DNA from: JBCDGZ01 sp038750655
GTDB lineage: Bacteria > Bacteroidota > Bacteroidia > Chitinophagales > Saprospiraceae
DNA: 33,967 nucleotides
Assembly: GCA_038750655.1 (NCBI GenBank)
Contig: JBCDGZ010000086.1
Coordinates: 1-33,967 of the forward strand
Reading direction: 5' to 3'
Part shown: piece after piece, positions 17,827 through 25,782 of the stretch
Layout: each line of letters starts with the position of its first letter
How positions within the stretch are numbered: the first letter of the stretch is position 1
The notes under the pieces: model-generated
What the model saw: only the letters and a program-made list of their open reading frames with translations
The model's database searches: none
Told to the model about the DNA's origin: nothing
Position numbers and translations under genes: made by a program

Positions 17827-18636
17827 ATGATAAAAAAGTTTTTCCTCAGTGAACGAAATATGATGATAGCCATCATCATCAACGCACTGGTGATTTTCTT
17901 GCTGTACTTCCCCGAAATCCGGGATACCTCTCCCAATTTCTACTACTTTTTGGAAATCATCGATCTGATTTTTGTCCTCCTTTTTATCATTGAGGCTATT
18001 GTGAAAATCAGAGCCCTGAAGCCCAAGCCTTACTTTGACGATGGTTGGAACATCTTTGACTTTGCCATTGTCATCCTCAGTTTACCCAGTTTACTGCACT
18101 TCATCCCTGGATTAGCTTTGCTGAATACCTCACTATTAAAAATCTTGCGGCTGTTCCGGCTGATCCGGCTGATTCGCTTCATTCGCTTTGTTCATCGCAT
18201 CGATATGCTGCTGGCGGGGCTGGCCCGCGCTTTGAAAGCTTCTATTTTCGTCTTACTGGTGCTGGTCTTTCTCAACTTTATGCTGGCCCTTTTCACTTGC
18301 CACTTTTATGGAGAAATGGCTCCGGACTACTTTGGAAACCCCCTCATATCCAGCTACCACATTTTTCAGATGTTTACAGTAGAGGGCTGGAATGAAATTC
18401 CCCAGGTGATCGCCGAGGCGGCGGTGGAGCGAGATATGCCCTACGCCAGCCTCATCGCTGGGCTATCGCGTTTCTACTTCATTATCGTGGTCTTGATCGG
18501 CGGGATATTCGGAATGTCGCTGGCCAATGCCATTTTTGTGGACGAAATGACGATCGATAACAACCAGGATTTGGAGAAAAAGATTGATGATCTACAAGGA
18601 GAAATCAGAGCTTTACGGAAGTTATTAGAAAAATAA
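17827..18636 (+). CDS. Voltage-gated cation channel (NaChBac/CavMr-like, one domain)
   Basis: A 269-residue six-helix channel subunit that should form tetramers in the inner membrane. S1-S3 lie at about 11-28, 40-60 and 76-93. S4 (about 102-122) carries arginines at every third position: R108, R111, R114, R117, R120. S5 is at about 138-158 and S6 at about 212-238. The pore loop reads FTVEGWNEIP, with the filter T184-V-E-G-W-N-E190. It corresponds to TLESWAS in NaChBac. The C-terminus (about 245-269) is a short coiled coil (IDDLQGEIRALRKLLEK), as in bacterial Nav channels. MIKKFFLSER at 17827 is preferred over an ATG at 17800 because the -7 element overlaps the latter. The ThiY-like gene follows at 17 nt. 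Confidence 0.9.
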   Translation: MIKKFFLSERNMMIAIIINALVIFLLYFPEIRDTSPNFYYFLEIIDLIFVLLFIIEAIVKIRALKPKPYFDDGWNIFDFAIVILSLPSLLHFIPGLALLNTSLLKILRLFRLIRLIRFIRFVHRIDMLLAGLARALKASIFVLLVLVFLNFMLALFTCHFYGEMAPDYFGNPLISSYHIFQMFTVEGWNEIPQVIAEAAVERDMPYASLIAGLSRFYFIIVVLIGGIFGMSLANAIFVDEMTIDNNQDLEKKIDDLQGEIRALRKLLEK

Positions 18637-18653
18637 ATCCCCTCATTACCAAG

Positions 18654-19559
18654 ATGAAAAAACAAATAATAGCCCTTGACTGGACACCGAATATCAATCA
18701 CATTGGCTTTTTTGTTGCCCAGGAAAAAGGCTTCTACGCGGAGCAACAGCTAGAGGTCGAGCTTGTCGATCCATCCGTTGATAACTATCAAATGACGCCG
18801 GCCAAGAAACTGGAGCTGGGGCAAGCCCATTTCGCGCTCTGTCCTATGGAAAGTGTCATCAGCTATCGGACCAAGGCTACCCCTTTTGACTGCATTGCGG
18901 TGGCGGCGCTGCTGCAAAATGATTTGAGTGCAATTGTTGTTAACAGCAGCGATGCCATTCAATCTCCCAAAGATTTGGACGGTAAAACCTATGCCTCCTA
19001 CAAAGCCCGATACGAGGATGAAATTGTCCGACAAATGATTCGTAACGATGGTGGGCAGGGCAATATCGTAGTCGAATATCCCGCTAAGCTAGGCATCTGG
19101 GATACCGTCTTGAGCGACCATTGCGATGCTACCTGGATTTTTATGAACTGGGAAGGGGTGGAGGCCGAAGGGAAAAATATTCCGCTGCGCTACTTTAAGA
19201 TGAGCGATTATGGCATTCCCTATTCCTACTCTCCAGTTATTGCTACACACGAAAGTGCCCTCCAAACCGATCGCGAGGTCTACAAAAACTGTTTATCTGC
19301 TGTAAAAAAAGGCTACTTGTACAGCCAACAACATCCAGAAGAGGCCATCGAACTACTGCGTAAATGGGTGCCAGAGAGCGAGCAACACATTGACTTATCT
19401 GCTGCCCTGGCGCTTTCTGCGCCCGCTTTCGGCAATGAGGAGACTTGGGGAAAGATGAAGGAGGAGAATGTTTCTACCTTTCTGGCTTGGCTGGCCGAGC
19501 GGAAACTAGAGACTCAGCCGCTAACGCTTTCGGAGTTGGTTACCAATGAGTTGTTTTAG
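18654..19559 (+). CDS. ThiY/NMT1-THI5-like substrate-binding protein without signal peptide
   Basis: The 301-residue protein has the NMT1/THI5-like periplasmic-binding fold. Its opening ALDWTPNINHIGFFVAQEKGFY matches ThiY-type proteins that bind thiamine-pyrimidine precursors (HMP/FAMP), and FALCPMESVISY, LDGKTYAS and DGGQGNIVVEY continue the pattern. The mature-like sequence starts at residue 6 with no signal peptide or lipobox, so it should stay in the cytosol unless the start is wrong; no upstream in-frame extension fits in the 17-nt gap. The CCCFC motif and active-site His of eukaryotic THI5 HMP-P synthases are not seen. No ThiX/ThiZ partner genes are adjacent. Function is therefore open: a cytosolic pyrimidine-binding protein or an unusual enzyme. 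Confidence 0.82.
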   Translation: MKKQIIALDWTPNINHIGFFVAQEKGFYAEQQLEVELVDPSVDNYQMTPAKKLELGQAHFALCPMESVISYRTKATPFDCIAVAALLQNDLSAIVVNSSDAIQSPKDLDGKTYASYKARYEDEIVRQMIRNDGGQGNIVVEYPAKLGIWDTVLSDHCDATWIFMNWEGVEAEGKNIPLRYFKMSDYGIPYSYSPVIATHESALQTDREVYKNCLSAVKKGYLYSQQHPEEAIELLRKWVPESEQHIDLSAALALSAPAFGNEETWGKMKEENVSTFLAWLAERKLETQPLTLSELVTNELF

Positions 19560-19583
19560 ACAGTATAAAAGTTTAGTGCAATC

Positions 19584-19610
19584 GCCGTGTCCCTTCTGAG
19601 GAGACACGGC
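19584..19610. terminator. Strong hairpin between convergent genes
   Basis: GCCGTGTC (19584-19591) and GACACGGC (19603-19610) form a perfect 8-bp stem. It sits between the stops of the ThiY-like (19559) and Spy-like (19633) genes and may act on both. The T-tracts are weak. Confidence 0.6.
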
Positions 19611-19632
19611 TTAGGCTTTAGACTATTACGCT

Positions 19633-20835
19633 TTAATTATTATTCACCATAAATTGCTTCGAACTCACCCCCGCTTCATCCTTAATGCGGTAGTAAAAAA
19701 CCTGGCCCCTCAAATCCTGAACGTCCACCTGTAGGCTGTGCGCTCCGGCCTCCATCTGGCCACTGTAGAGCGTACGGAGGATATTGCCACTCTTATCGAT
19801 CATCTCTACGACTACCGTTCCGGCTTGCTCGGTGCGGAATTCCAGGGTTTGTGTGCTGATGGCGGGGTTGGGGTAGAGCCTGATCTGGTGGGGATCATCG
19901 CTTTTCGTGGTGGTGGTAGAAGCCTCCCCGGCCTCCGGCTCCATCAAGATAAAGCCCAGCTTTTTGTAATAACTCTTCAACTCATCGCGAGAAGCCTCAT
20001 TGCTCTTTGCTTTCTTCTTTTTATTCTTCATGCGCTCGCGCTGCTCCTCGGTGATGTATTTGTCAGCGATGGCTTTGCGCTCGGCCTTCCAACGCTCCTG
20101 ATCATCGGCGATTTCTTCAGCGAGGGCATCAATTTCATCGCTGTAGTTATCTACCAGGGCATCGGCAATTGCAGCGTGCTCTTCGTCATTTTTCAGGCGC
20201 TGAAACAGTAGGCCGTGGTCTTTTTTGCGCGCCCCTTTTTTATGCTTCTTTTTACGTGCTTTCCCCACTTCTCCTTCTGCTTTGCGGGCCTTCTGCTCCT
20301 CGCGTTGGGCCATTCGTTCCGCTTTCAGCGCCTCCTTTTGCTCGGCTAGCCAGTCGCGCAATTGGTCAATTTTGGCCTTGTCGGCATCGGTGATTTGGGC
20401 TTCTAGCTTTGCGCGCTGGGCTAGCAGCACGGGCTGCACCTCTGTCTCCTTGTGATTTTTGACCTCCTCGGCCATGGCTTTATTCTGCGCCCGCCTGGCC
20501 TCCCATCTTTCCCGTGCCTCTGCTCTCCTATCTTCAACAGCGGCCAGCTGCTCTGTCGTAAGGATCGCCTCAACAGCTGTTTGAAAATCGGATCGGATAC
20601 TCTTCATTTGGGTTCTGCGCTCCTCGCGCTCTAAGGCCCTGAGGCTCTTCATTTCGGTCTTCATTTCCTCTTGGAGAGCAGCGATTTGAGTCAGCTGATC
20701 CTCTGTCAGTTCTAGCTCACCCTGAAGCTCCGACAAATCCTTGGTCAAACTCCGCTGTCCAAAAAGTGCAGAACTGCCGATAAAAAGCAAACAAAAACAT
20801 AATATCTTGATGAAATTTAATTGCGAATGGATCAT
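19633..20835 (-). CDS. Secreted Spy/CpxP-like coiled-coil protein with T9SS sorting domain
   Basis: A 400-residue protein with a signal peptide (start MIHSQLNFIKILCFCLLFIG, cleavage near SALFGQ). A long, highly charged helical region follows with repeated LTEDQLTQIAALQEEM/LTTEQLAAVEDRR segments. These resemble the LTxxQ motifs of Spy/CpxP periplasmic chaperones and DUF-type heavy-metal/envelope-stress proteins. A lysine-rich linker (KARKKKHKKGARKKDHG) lies near residue 205. The last 75 residues form a T9SS type A sorting domain (IRLYPNPA..., ending KQFMVNNN), so it is exported by T9SS. The frame opens at 20901, but the signal-peptide Met at 20835 is the sensible start. The upstream 8-bp inverted repeat may regulate it. 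Confidence 0.8.
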   Translation of the reverse strand: MIHSQLNFIKILCFCLLFIGSSALFGQRSLTKDLSELQGELELTEDQLTQIAALQEEMKTEMKSLRALEREERRTQMKSIRSDFQTAVEAILTTEQLAAVEDRRAEARERWEARRAQNKAMAEEVKNHKETEVQPVLLAQRAKLEAQITDADKAKIDQLRDWLAEQKEALKAERMAQREEQKARKAEGEVGKARKKKHKKGARKKDHGLLFQRLKNDEEHAAIADALVDNYSDEIDALAEEIADDQERWKAERKAIADKYITEEQRERMKNKKKKAKSNEASRDELKSYYKKLGFILMEPEAGEASTTTTKSDDPHQIRLYPNPAISTQTLEFRTEQAGTVVVEMIDKSGNILRTLYSGQMEAGAHSLQVDVQDLRGQVFYYRIKDEAGVSSKQFMVNNN

Positions 20836-20876
20836 AACGATTAAGATTGTTTGGTATGAAAATAAACTCTTTTGCT

Positions 20877-20899
20877 GTCTTTGACCTTTAATCAAAGAC
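20877..20899. promoter_or_regulatory. Perfect 8-bp inverted repeat, candidate operator
   Basis: GTCTTTGA (20877-20884), 7 bp, TCAAAGAC (20892-20899). It lies 42-64 bp upstream of the Spy-like gene and in the divergent spacer before the exonuclease gene, a typical place for a dimeric regulator site. Confidence 0.45.
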
Positions 20900-20966
20900 A
20901 TGGTTTAATTATTGCGAAAAAATATTAGAGAATTATTCTATTTTACAGCCAAACAAGCGTAGCCCA

Positions 20967-21509
20967 TTGAATTACATTATCTATGATCTTGAAGCGAGTT
21001 GCTGGCGGCATTCCCCTCCTGATCTCATCCAGGAGATTATTGAGATTGGTGCCTATCGAATCAATAGCTACGGCGAAGTGACGGGCGAGTACAATCGTTT
21101 CGTCCGCCCCGTTGTCAACCCCTTCCTGTCCCCCTTTTGTAAGCAATTGACCAGTATTACCCAAGAAGATGTGAATCGAGCACGTACTTTCCCGGATGTT
21201 ATCGAAGAATTTCAGGACTGGATTGGGATTTACGAAGAAGAATATACCCTTTGCTCGTGGGGAGGGTTTGATAAAAAAATGATCATCAAGGATTGCCAGC
21301 TGCATAAACTGGAATACGACTGGGTAGACCCTCATATCAATTTGAAAGCGCAGTACCAACAGCTCAAACGCCTCCATCGACCCTGCGGACTGAAAAATGC
21401 GGTCAAAAGAGAGGGCTTCGAATTCTCAGGGATACATCACCGTGGGATTGACGATGCGCAGAATCTGGCCAAGATTTTCAATAAGTATTTGGATGAATGG
21501 CAGATTTGA
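20967..21509 (+). CDS. DEDDh 3'-5' exonuclease (Eri1/KapD-like)
   Basis: A 180-residue RNase T/DnaQ-fold exonuclease. The DEDDh residues are visible: D7 and E9 (YDLEASCW), D102 (CSWGGFDKKM), H158 and D163 (HHRGIDDA). The CW after the first motif and the LTSITQEDV stretch place it near the ERI-1/KapD exoribonuclease group that trims structured or small RNA 3' ends. The RNA preference is by family resemblance only. It starts with TTG at 20967, since no ATG fits the conserved N-terminus. It is divergent from the Spy-like gene and convergent with the NUDIX gene, whose stop is only 14 nt away. Confidence 0.87.
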   Translation: MNYIIYDLEASCWRHSPPDLIQEIIEIGAYRINSYGEVTGEYNRFVRPVVNPFLSPFCKQLTSITQEDVNRARTFPDVIEEFQDWIGIYEEEYTLCSWGGFDKKMIIKDCQLHKLEYDWVDPHINLKAQYQQLKRLHRPCGLKNAVKREGFEFSGIHHRGIDDAQNLAKIFNKYLDEWQI

Positions 21510-21523
21510 TGCGGCTCTTTCTT

Positions 21524-22072
21524 CTAAATTTTTCCAGCATCCAATAAATGTTTGGCCTTAAAAATAGTTACCATCGATAGGGCGTCGGTGATTTTCCCAT
21601 TCAACACCATACTAAAGGCTTCTTGAAAAGGGACCTTTCGAATCACTAAATCCTCGGTATCCTCGGGTTCTGCCGTGCCGAAGCTCAGCTGCCGGGCCAC
21701 AAAGGCCATCCCCGCCTCATCTGTCACCGAGTTAGAAGTGTGCAAGTCGAGAATTTTGGTCCATTGCTGGGCCTGAATGCCGGTTTCTTCCAGCAGCTCT
21801 CGCTGGGCCGAAGCCAGTGGCTCGGTGCCCTTCGGGCAGCCCCCTTCTGGAATTTCCCAGCTGTAAGCTTCCAAGGTATAGCGATACTGGCCCACCAACC
21901 AAGTGTTATTGTCCTCATCCAATGGCAAAATCCCGATGGCGAGGTTCTTAAAGTGCACTACTCCATAAATGCCATCTGTACCCGCTGGAGTCAAAACCTC
22001 CCGATGACTGATTTTTATCCAGGGGTTATCGTAGATAATTTTATTGTTGAGGGTAGTCCAGGGATTATCCAT
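21524..22072 (-). CDS. NUDIX hydrolase, ADP-ribose pyrophosphatase-like
   Basis: The 182-residue protein has the ADPRase layout of NUDIX enzymes: an N-terminal strand region, the SWEIPEGG entry to the Nudix box, and the metal-binding RELLEETG (91-98, with E92, E95 and E96). Aligned to the usual EIPAGxxEPGEDPL form, the Glu after the third glycine is Thr (T83), with a Glu one position later. The catalytic REL-EE part is intact, so activity is expected. It likely splits ADP-ribose or a related nucleoside diphosphate linked to another moiety. It lies 9 nt downstream of the rhomboid gene on the same strand, suggesting co-transcription. Confidence 0.88.
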   Translation of the reverse strand: MDNPWTTLNNKIIYDNPWIKISHREVLTPAGTDGIYGVVHFKNLAIGILPLDEDNNTWLVGQYRYTLEAYSWEIPEGGCPKGTEPLASAQRELLEETGIQAQQWTKILDLHTSNSVTDEAGMAFVARQLSFGTAEPEDTEDLVIRKVPFQEAFSMVLNGKITDALSMVTIFKAKHLLDAGKI

Positions 22073-22081
22073 GATGAGGAT

Positions 22082-22705
22082 TTAAAAGGGAAAGTTATTG
22101 ACCAGATTACTCAAAAAGTCCTGTAACAGCGAGGGCTTGAGGACGATGGTGAAGAGAAAACCAAAGACGGCCCCGTAAAAGTGAGCCTCATGATCGATGT
22201 TGTCTCGGCTGTTTTTGCTGGCCCAGGAGGAATAAGCCAGATAGGCCAGCCCCGCGAAGATGCTATGAATGCCTACGATACCGTAGAGGTAGATTTTTTG
22301 CCAGGGAAAGAATAGGATATAGACAAATACGATTCCCGAAATGGCACCGGAGGCCCCTACGCTCGCGTAGTGAGGGTTGTTCTTGTGTTTGAGAAAAGTT
22401 GGAATATCAGCAAAAATAATGGTCAATAAGTAAAGTAAGACGAAGTTGATTCTTCCCATGATCTCCCCAAAATGAGCGACGTACATCATTTCGATCATTT
22501 TTCCAAATTCCCATAAAACAAACATATTGATGCCCAGATGTAGCCAACCTCCGTGCACAAATCCCGAGGTGATAAAGCGGTAGTACTCTTTGTTGCGCAA
22601 TTCTAAATACGGCGAGTGCTTCAGCTTGTTGAGCAGGGTAGGGTTGTTGAAGGCCTGATAAGAGACCAGGCAGGTGATGACGAGCAGAAAAAGATATATT
22701 GGCAT
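22082..22705 (-). CDS. Rhomboid family intramembrane serine protease
   Basis: A 207-residue, six-helix rhomboid protease of the inner membrane. The catalytic serine is S119 in GASG (117-120), and the histidine is H175 in HEAHFYGA. The oxyanion-side HGGWLHLGINMFVLW (51-65) has the conserved histidines and N60. This dyad layout indicates an active protease; substrates are unknown. It is 27 nt downstream of rlmH and 9 nt upstream of the NUDIX gene, so rlmH, rhomboid and NUDIX probably share a transcript. Confidence 0.92.
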   Translation of the reverse strand: MPIYLFLLVITCLVSYQAFNNPTLLNKLKHSPYLELRNKEYYRFITSGFVHGGWLHLGINMFVLWEFGKMIEMMYVAHFGEIMGRINFVLLYLLTIIFADIPTFLKHKNNPHYASVGASGAISGIVFVYILFFPWQKIYLYGIVGIHSIFAGLAYLAYSSWASKNSRDNIDHEAHFYGAVFGFLFTIVLKPSLLQDFLSNLVNNFPF

Positions 22706-22731
22706 AATGTATTCATCTATTGGTTAAAAAA

Positions 22732-23208
22732 TTACCCATCGTGGTGATAGGGTTCGTTGCGCAGGATGGTCATTGCTCGGTAAAGCTGTTCGATAAAGAA
22801 CAGGCGGACCATCTGATGCGAAAAGGTCATAGAGGACAAAGAAAGCTTGGCATTGGCCCGTTGGTAGACTGCCTCGGAGAAGCCGTAGGCGCCTCCGATC
22901 AAAAAGACCAACCGCTTATGGCTGCCCTGTAGGCTACGCTCCATAAAGCTGGCGAAGCCCGTCGAACTCATCGATTTTCCGCGTTCATCCAGCAAAACCA
23001 GATGATGGCCCTTGTCCAGGAGACGTAAAATCTCCTTACCTTCTTTTTCTTTAATCTGGGCCATACTGAGGTTTTTACTGTTCTTCAAATCCGGAATCAC
23101 TCGCATTTGAAAGGACAAATAATGTTGGAGGCGCTTTTCGTAAAGCCCAACTCCCTCGTCCAGATAAGCAAAGCGGGTTTTTCCCACCATCCATAACTCA
23201 GTTTGCAT
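22732..23208 (-). CDS. rlmH: 23S rRNA (pseudouridine-1915-N3)-methyltransferase RlmH
   Basis: RlmH is a SPOUT-class enzyme that methylates pseudouridine 1915 in helix 69 of 23S rRNA on the assembled 70S ribosome. The 158-residue protein has the knotted SAM site: LLDERGKSMSS, FLIGGAYGFSEAV and the C-terminal MTFSHQMVRLFFIEQLYRA...NEPYHH. The frame can start at a TTG (23214), but the ATG at 23208 is preferred. A TATCATTG lies 3 nt upstream of that ATG. Confidence 0.96.
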   Translation of the reverse strand: MQTELWMVGKTRFAYLDEGVGLYEKRLQHYLSFQMRVIPDLKNSKNLSMAQIKEKEGKEILRLLDKGHHLVLLDERGKSMSSTGFASFMERSLQGSHKRLVFLIGGAYGFSEAVYQRANAKLSLSSMTFSHQMVRLFFIEQLYRAMTILRNEPYHHDG

Positions 23209-23286
23209 GGACAATGATACTTTAAATCAGAGAATAATACAACAAAAATGATTTAGTAAGCCCAAAAATTAGCTTCCCTCTTTTCC

Positions 23287-23349
23287 TTCAGCAAATTAGT
23301 TCGAATGACGTGCTCTTCAAGTACTTACATCCTTCTCTATTTTGCTGAA
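23287..23349. repeat. 9-bp inverted repeat between SWIM gene and rlmH
   Basis: TTCAGCAAA (23287-23295) and TTTGCTGAA (23341-23349) are exact reverse complements, 45 nt apart, just beyond the SWIM stop codon. It may be chance, or a folded 3' region. Confidence 0.3.
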
Positions 23350-23376
23350 ATCGGGAATTAATTATTTGAGCAGTGC

Positions 23377-25065
23377 TTATAAGCCCTGGAGTTCTTCCAT
23401 CAAAGAGTGGCGAGAGGCGTATTGCGCTCGAAAGTGCTGCACCAGCTCCTTAGCCAGGTCATCCGCTTCGATTTGGTACAAATGCTCGATGATTTGCCGC
23501 GTTTTTTGTGAACTTTGGCGGCCGAGGTGATTGCTTAAATAGTTATGCAGGAGTTGTTTATAGCTGGAATAGACCGTTGGGCGGTACTGCGCCAGCAGGC
23601 GCTCATCGTACTGCATCAGTAAGTCGATGGATTCAATAGACTGGATGTAAGCCATCAACTGTTCGAAGTCTTGTTCGGCAACAAAGATGGCGGCGATCAG
23701 GTCGCGCTGGGCTAGGGTATAGGGGCGCTGCCGCAGGTCGTGGATCAATTGCTCCCTTTCTTGCGACCAGTTTTCGGTTCCTTGGGCCTTCAGTAGCTTG
23801 AAGTATTTAAAGTCATAGGTATCCAACAGGCAGGCTAATGCCAGTGTTTTAATTTCTGCTTGCTGCCCTTCGATAATCGCGATTTGCAAAAGCTGGTCCC
23901 GTAGGCGGTAATGAATCTCCGTTGTGCTGGTCGAGGCCAGGCCCTGCTCGGCTAGCCGCTGGGCCTGCGGATAGTCGGCTGCCAACATGGCCTGTTCAAT
24001 GGTCAGCAGCAAAATCTCAGGCTGCATCAGATTGTCCTGAATCAACTGGGTACTGCGCTCTTTTTGTCCACTTTGCTCTAGAAGTTGCAGCTCTAGCAGC
24101 AGGTAGTCGATCAACTGCTGTTTGCTGCGTTGGCGTTGCTCTTTGCCTTGTTCGATGGCGGCGTAGAGACCATCTTGGCGCTCGCGACTATTGGCCAGGG
24201 GGAGGAGCAGGCGCAGCAGTTCGAGGCTAATGCCGGAGGTGAAAAAGGCACCATAGGTACTTTTAGCGAGGGCGAATTGCCAGATTTGCTCCTGCATCTG
24301 CGGAGCGAGGGGTTCCATTAGGAGGCGGCGCAGCAGCTCCAGGGCTTTTTGCAGCAGGGCCACGAGCTGCTCACGGCCCTTGTCGGTCATGCTGATGACG
24401 GGGCCGACCTTGTTAAAAAGGGCGTGAAGGATGTCGAAAACGACTTGGTGCTCTTGTAGGCTGGCGGCCTCTTCGGCTTGTTGGAGGAGCTGTTCCAGCA
24501 TGGCGGCAATTTGTCGGACGCCTTTGGTGCTGAGCCGGCGGCCGTCGCGGGTGAGGGGACGGATGATGCTGTCGAGCAGTTGGGCGTAGGGATCGCTGCC
24601 GCTGGCTAGCGGGATGAGGCTACCGAAGCGGGCCTTTAGGGCCAGGGCGAAGCTGCGATTGTTGCGGGCATACTGGGCTACGAAGCTGCGCAGGGCCTCC
24701 GCATCAACCTGCCGGAGGATGGCATTGGTCGTCAGCTTCTGGGCCGGTTCTGGTTTTTGCTTTTGGGCGGCCTTTTTGGCCTTGCGCTGTCTGACTTCCT
24801 GACGCAGACACAGCAGGGCGGTAACAATGTGGACACAAATTCCGTTTTCGGCATAAGCACCACAATCGCAGGTGCAGGCTTTGACCCGGGAAGGGCTGAT
24901 TTGAATTTCTACCTCAAAGACTTGCTCATCCTCAATTTTGAATACCCAAAGATGATTATCCAACTCCTGCCTCTCCAGTACTTTTCCTTCCGCAAGCAGG
25001 CCTTCCGCCACTTCGAAGTAAGCATCGTCGATTACCAGTTCGATGTCGTCTAATCGGTAATTCAT
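23377..25065 (-). CDS. SWIM zinc-finger protein
   Basis: A 562-residue protein whose N-terminal region carries a SWIM finger, CTC-x10-CVH (C64, C66, C77, H79, with an extra C68), a zinc module thought to bind DNA or protein. A basic linker (about 88-110) follows. The rest is all-helical, rich in Gln, Leu and Glu, with repeat-like helix pairs (from about 160 to 560) resembling the domain found in SWIM proteins of Bacteroidota. Such proteins are often encoded next to SNF2-type helicases, but none is adjacent here. Function unknown, probably nucleic-acid related. A TAGCTTTG promoter-like element is found 86 nt upstream. Confidence 0.82.
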   Translation of the reverse strand: MNYRLDDIELVIDDAYFEVAEGLLAEGKVLERQELDNHLWVFKIEDEQVFEVEIQISPSRVKACTCDCGAYAENGICVHIVTALLCLRQEVRQRKAKKAAQKQKPEPAQKLTTNAILRQVDAEALRSFVAQYARNNRSFALALKARFGSLIPLASGSDPYAQLLDSIIRPLTRDGRRLSTKGVRQIAAMLEQLLQQAEEAASLQEHQVVFDILHALFNKVGPVISMTDKGREQLVALLQKALELLRRLLMEPLAPQMQEQIWQFALAKSTYGAFFTSGISLELLRLLLPLANSRERQDGLYAAIEQGKEQRQRSKQQLIDYLLLELQLLEQSGQKERSTQLIQDNLMQPEILLLTIEQAMLAADYPQAQRLAEQGLASTSTTEIHYRLRDQLLQIAIIEGQQAEIKTLALACLLDTYDFKYFKLLKAQGTENWSQEREQLIHDLRQRPYTLAQRDLIAAIFVAEQDFEQLMAYIQSIESIDLLMQYDERLLAQYRPTVYSSYKQLLHNYLSNHLGRQSSQKTRQIIEHLYQIEADDLAKELVQHFRAQYASRHSLMEELQGL

Positions 25066-25150
25066 GTGGGTCTTTACGCTGTAATCAGCATTAAGTTATG
25101 TACGCCCCTTGGTGGATGTTGTAGTCAGGCGCTAAAGAAAGTGTAAACTT

Positions 25151-25158
25151 CAAAGCTA
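25151..25158 (-). promoter_or_regulatory. Candidate -7 element of the SWIM gene
   Basis: TAGCTTTG on the minus strand matches TAnnTTTG, about 86 nt before the ATG. No TTG is evident at the right distance. Confidence 0.35.
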
Positions 25159-25279
25159 AGAAACTAATGTCGGACGAAAAAATTCGTTTTTCTAAATATT
25201 TTTCAAAATTTTACGTATTATTCGGTTTAAGCTTCCCCAAAGAGTTGTCAATAAAAAATTAACCACTTAACAAACCCCT

Positions 25280-25777
25280 ATGAAAACCGTTTTTTTCGTT
25301 AGACACGCCAAGTCTAGCTGGTCTGACCAATCTTTGGCTGATATTGAACGGCCATTGAATAATCGGGGGCTGCGAGATGCTCCTTTTATGGCGGCTTTGC
25401 TCAAGGGTAAAGCTGTAGAAGCAGATCAACTTATTTCTAGCCCCGCCAACCGCGCTTTTACTACCGCTACTTATTTTGCCGAAGCATTGGGCGTTCAAAG
25501 AGAGGACATTCTGGTTCGGAATGAAATCTATGAAGCTTGGCCCGAGGACATCATCAACATTGTGCAATCGGCAGAGGAAGCTTGGAGTACCATCCTGATT
25601 TTTGGCCATAACCCTACTATGACGAGTATCGCCAATATTTTTTCTAAGGAGTATATCGCCAATGTTCCGACCTGTGGCATCGTTAAAGTAGTAGCCCCCG
25701 TGGATAATTGGTCGATGTTCCGTCGGGAAAATGCAAAAATGGAGCAATTTTATTATCCTAAGCAGTACTTTACTTGA
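25280..25777 (+). CDS. sixA: SixA-type phosphohistidine phosphatase
   Basis: A 165-residue histidine-phosphatase-superfamily protein. The catalytic motif is RHAKSSW (R8, H9), and the second histidine is in FGHNPTMT (near residue 113). Length and sequence fit SixA, which in E. coli dephosphorylates phosphohistidine on phosphotransfer proteins. It comes 5 nt before the DUF4296 gene and about 640 nt before a response regulator and kinase pair, so a role in their signalling is plausible but unproven. Confidence 0.9.
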   Translation: MKTVFFVRHAKSSWSDQSLADIERPLNNRGLRDAPFMAALLKGKAVEADQLISSPANRAFTTATYFAEALGVQREDILVRNEIYEAWPEDIINIVQSAEEAWSTILIFGHNPTMTSIANIFSKEYIANVPTCGIVKVVAPVDNWSMFRRENAKMEQFYYPKQYFT

Positions 25778-25782
25778 TCGTT

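Noticed and set aside
18654..18720. Signal peptide for the ThiY-like protein
   Set aside because: The N-terminus has no hydrophobic core before the conserved LDWTPN segment, and the gap to the upstream gene leaves no room for an extension.
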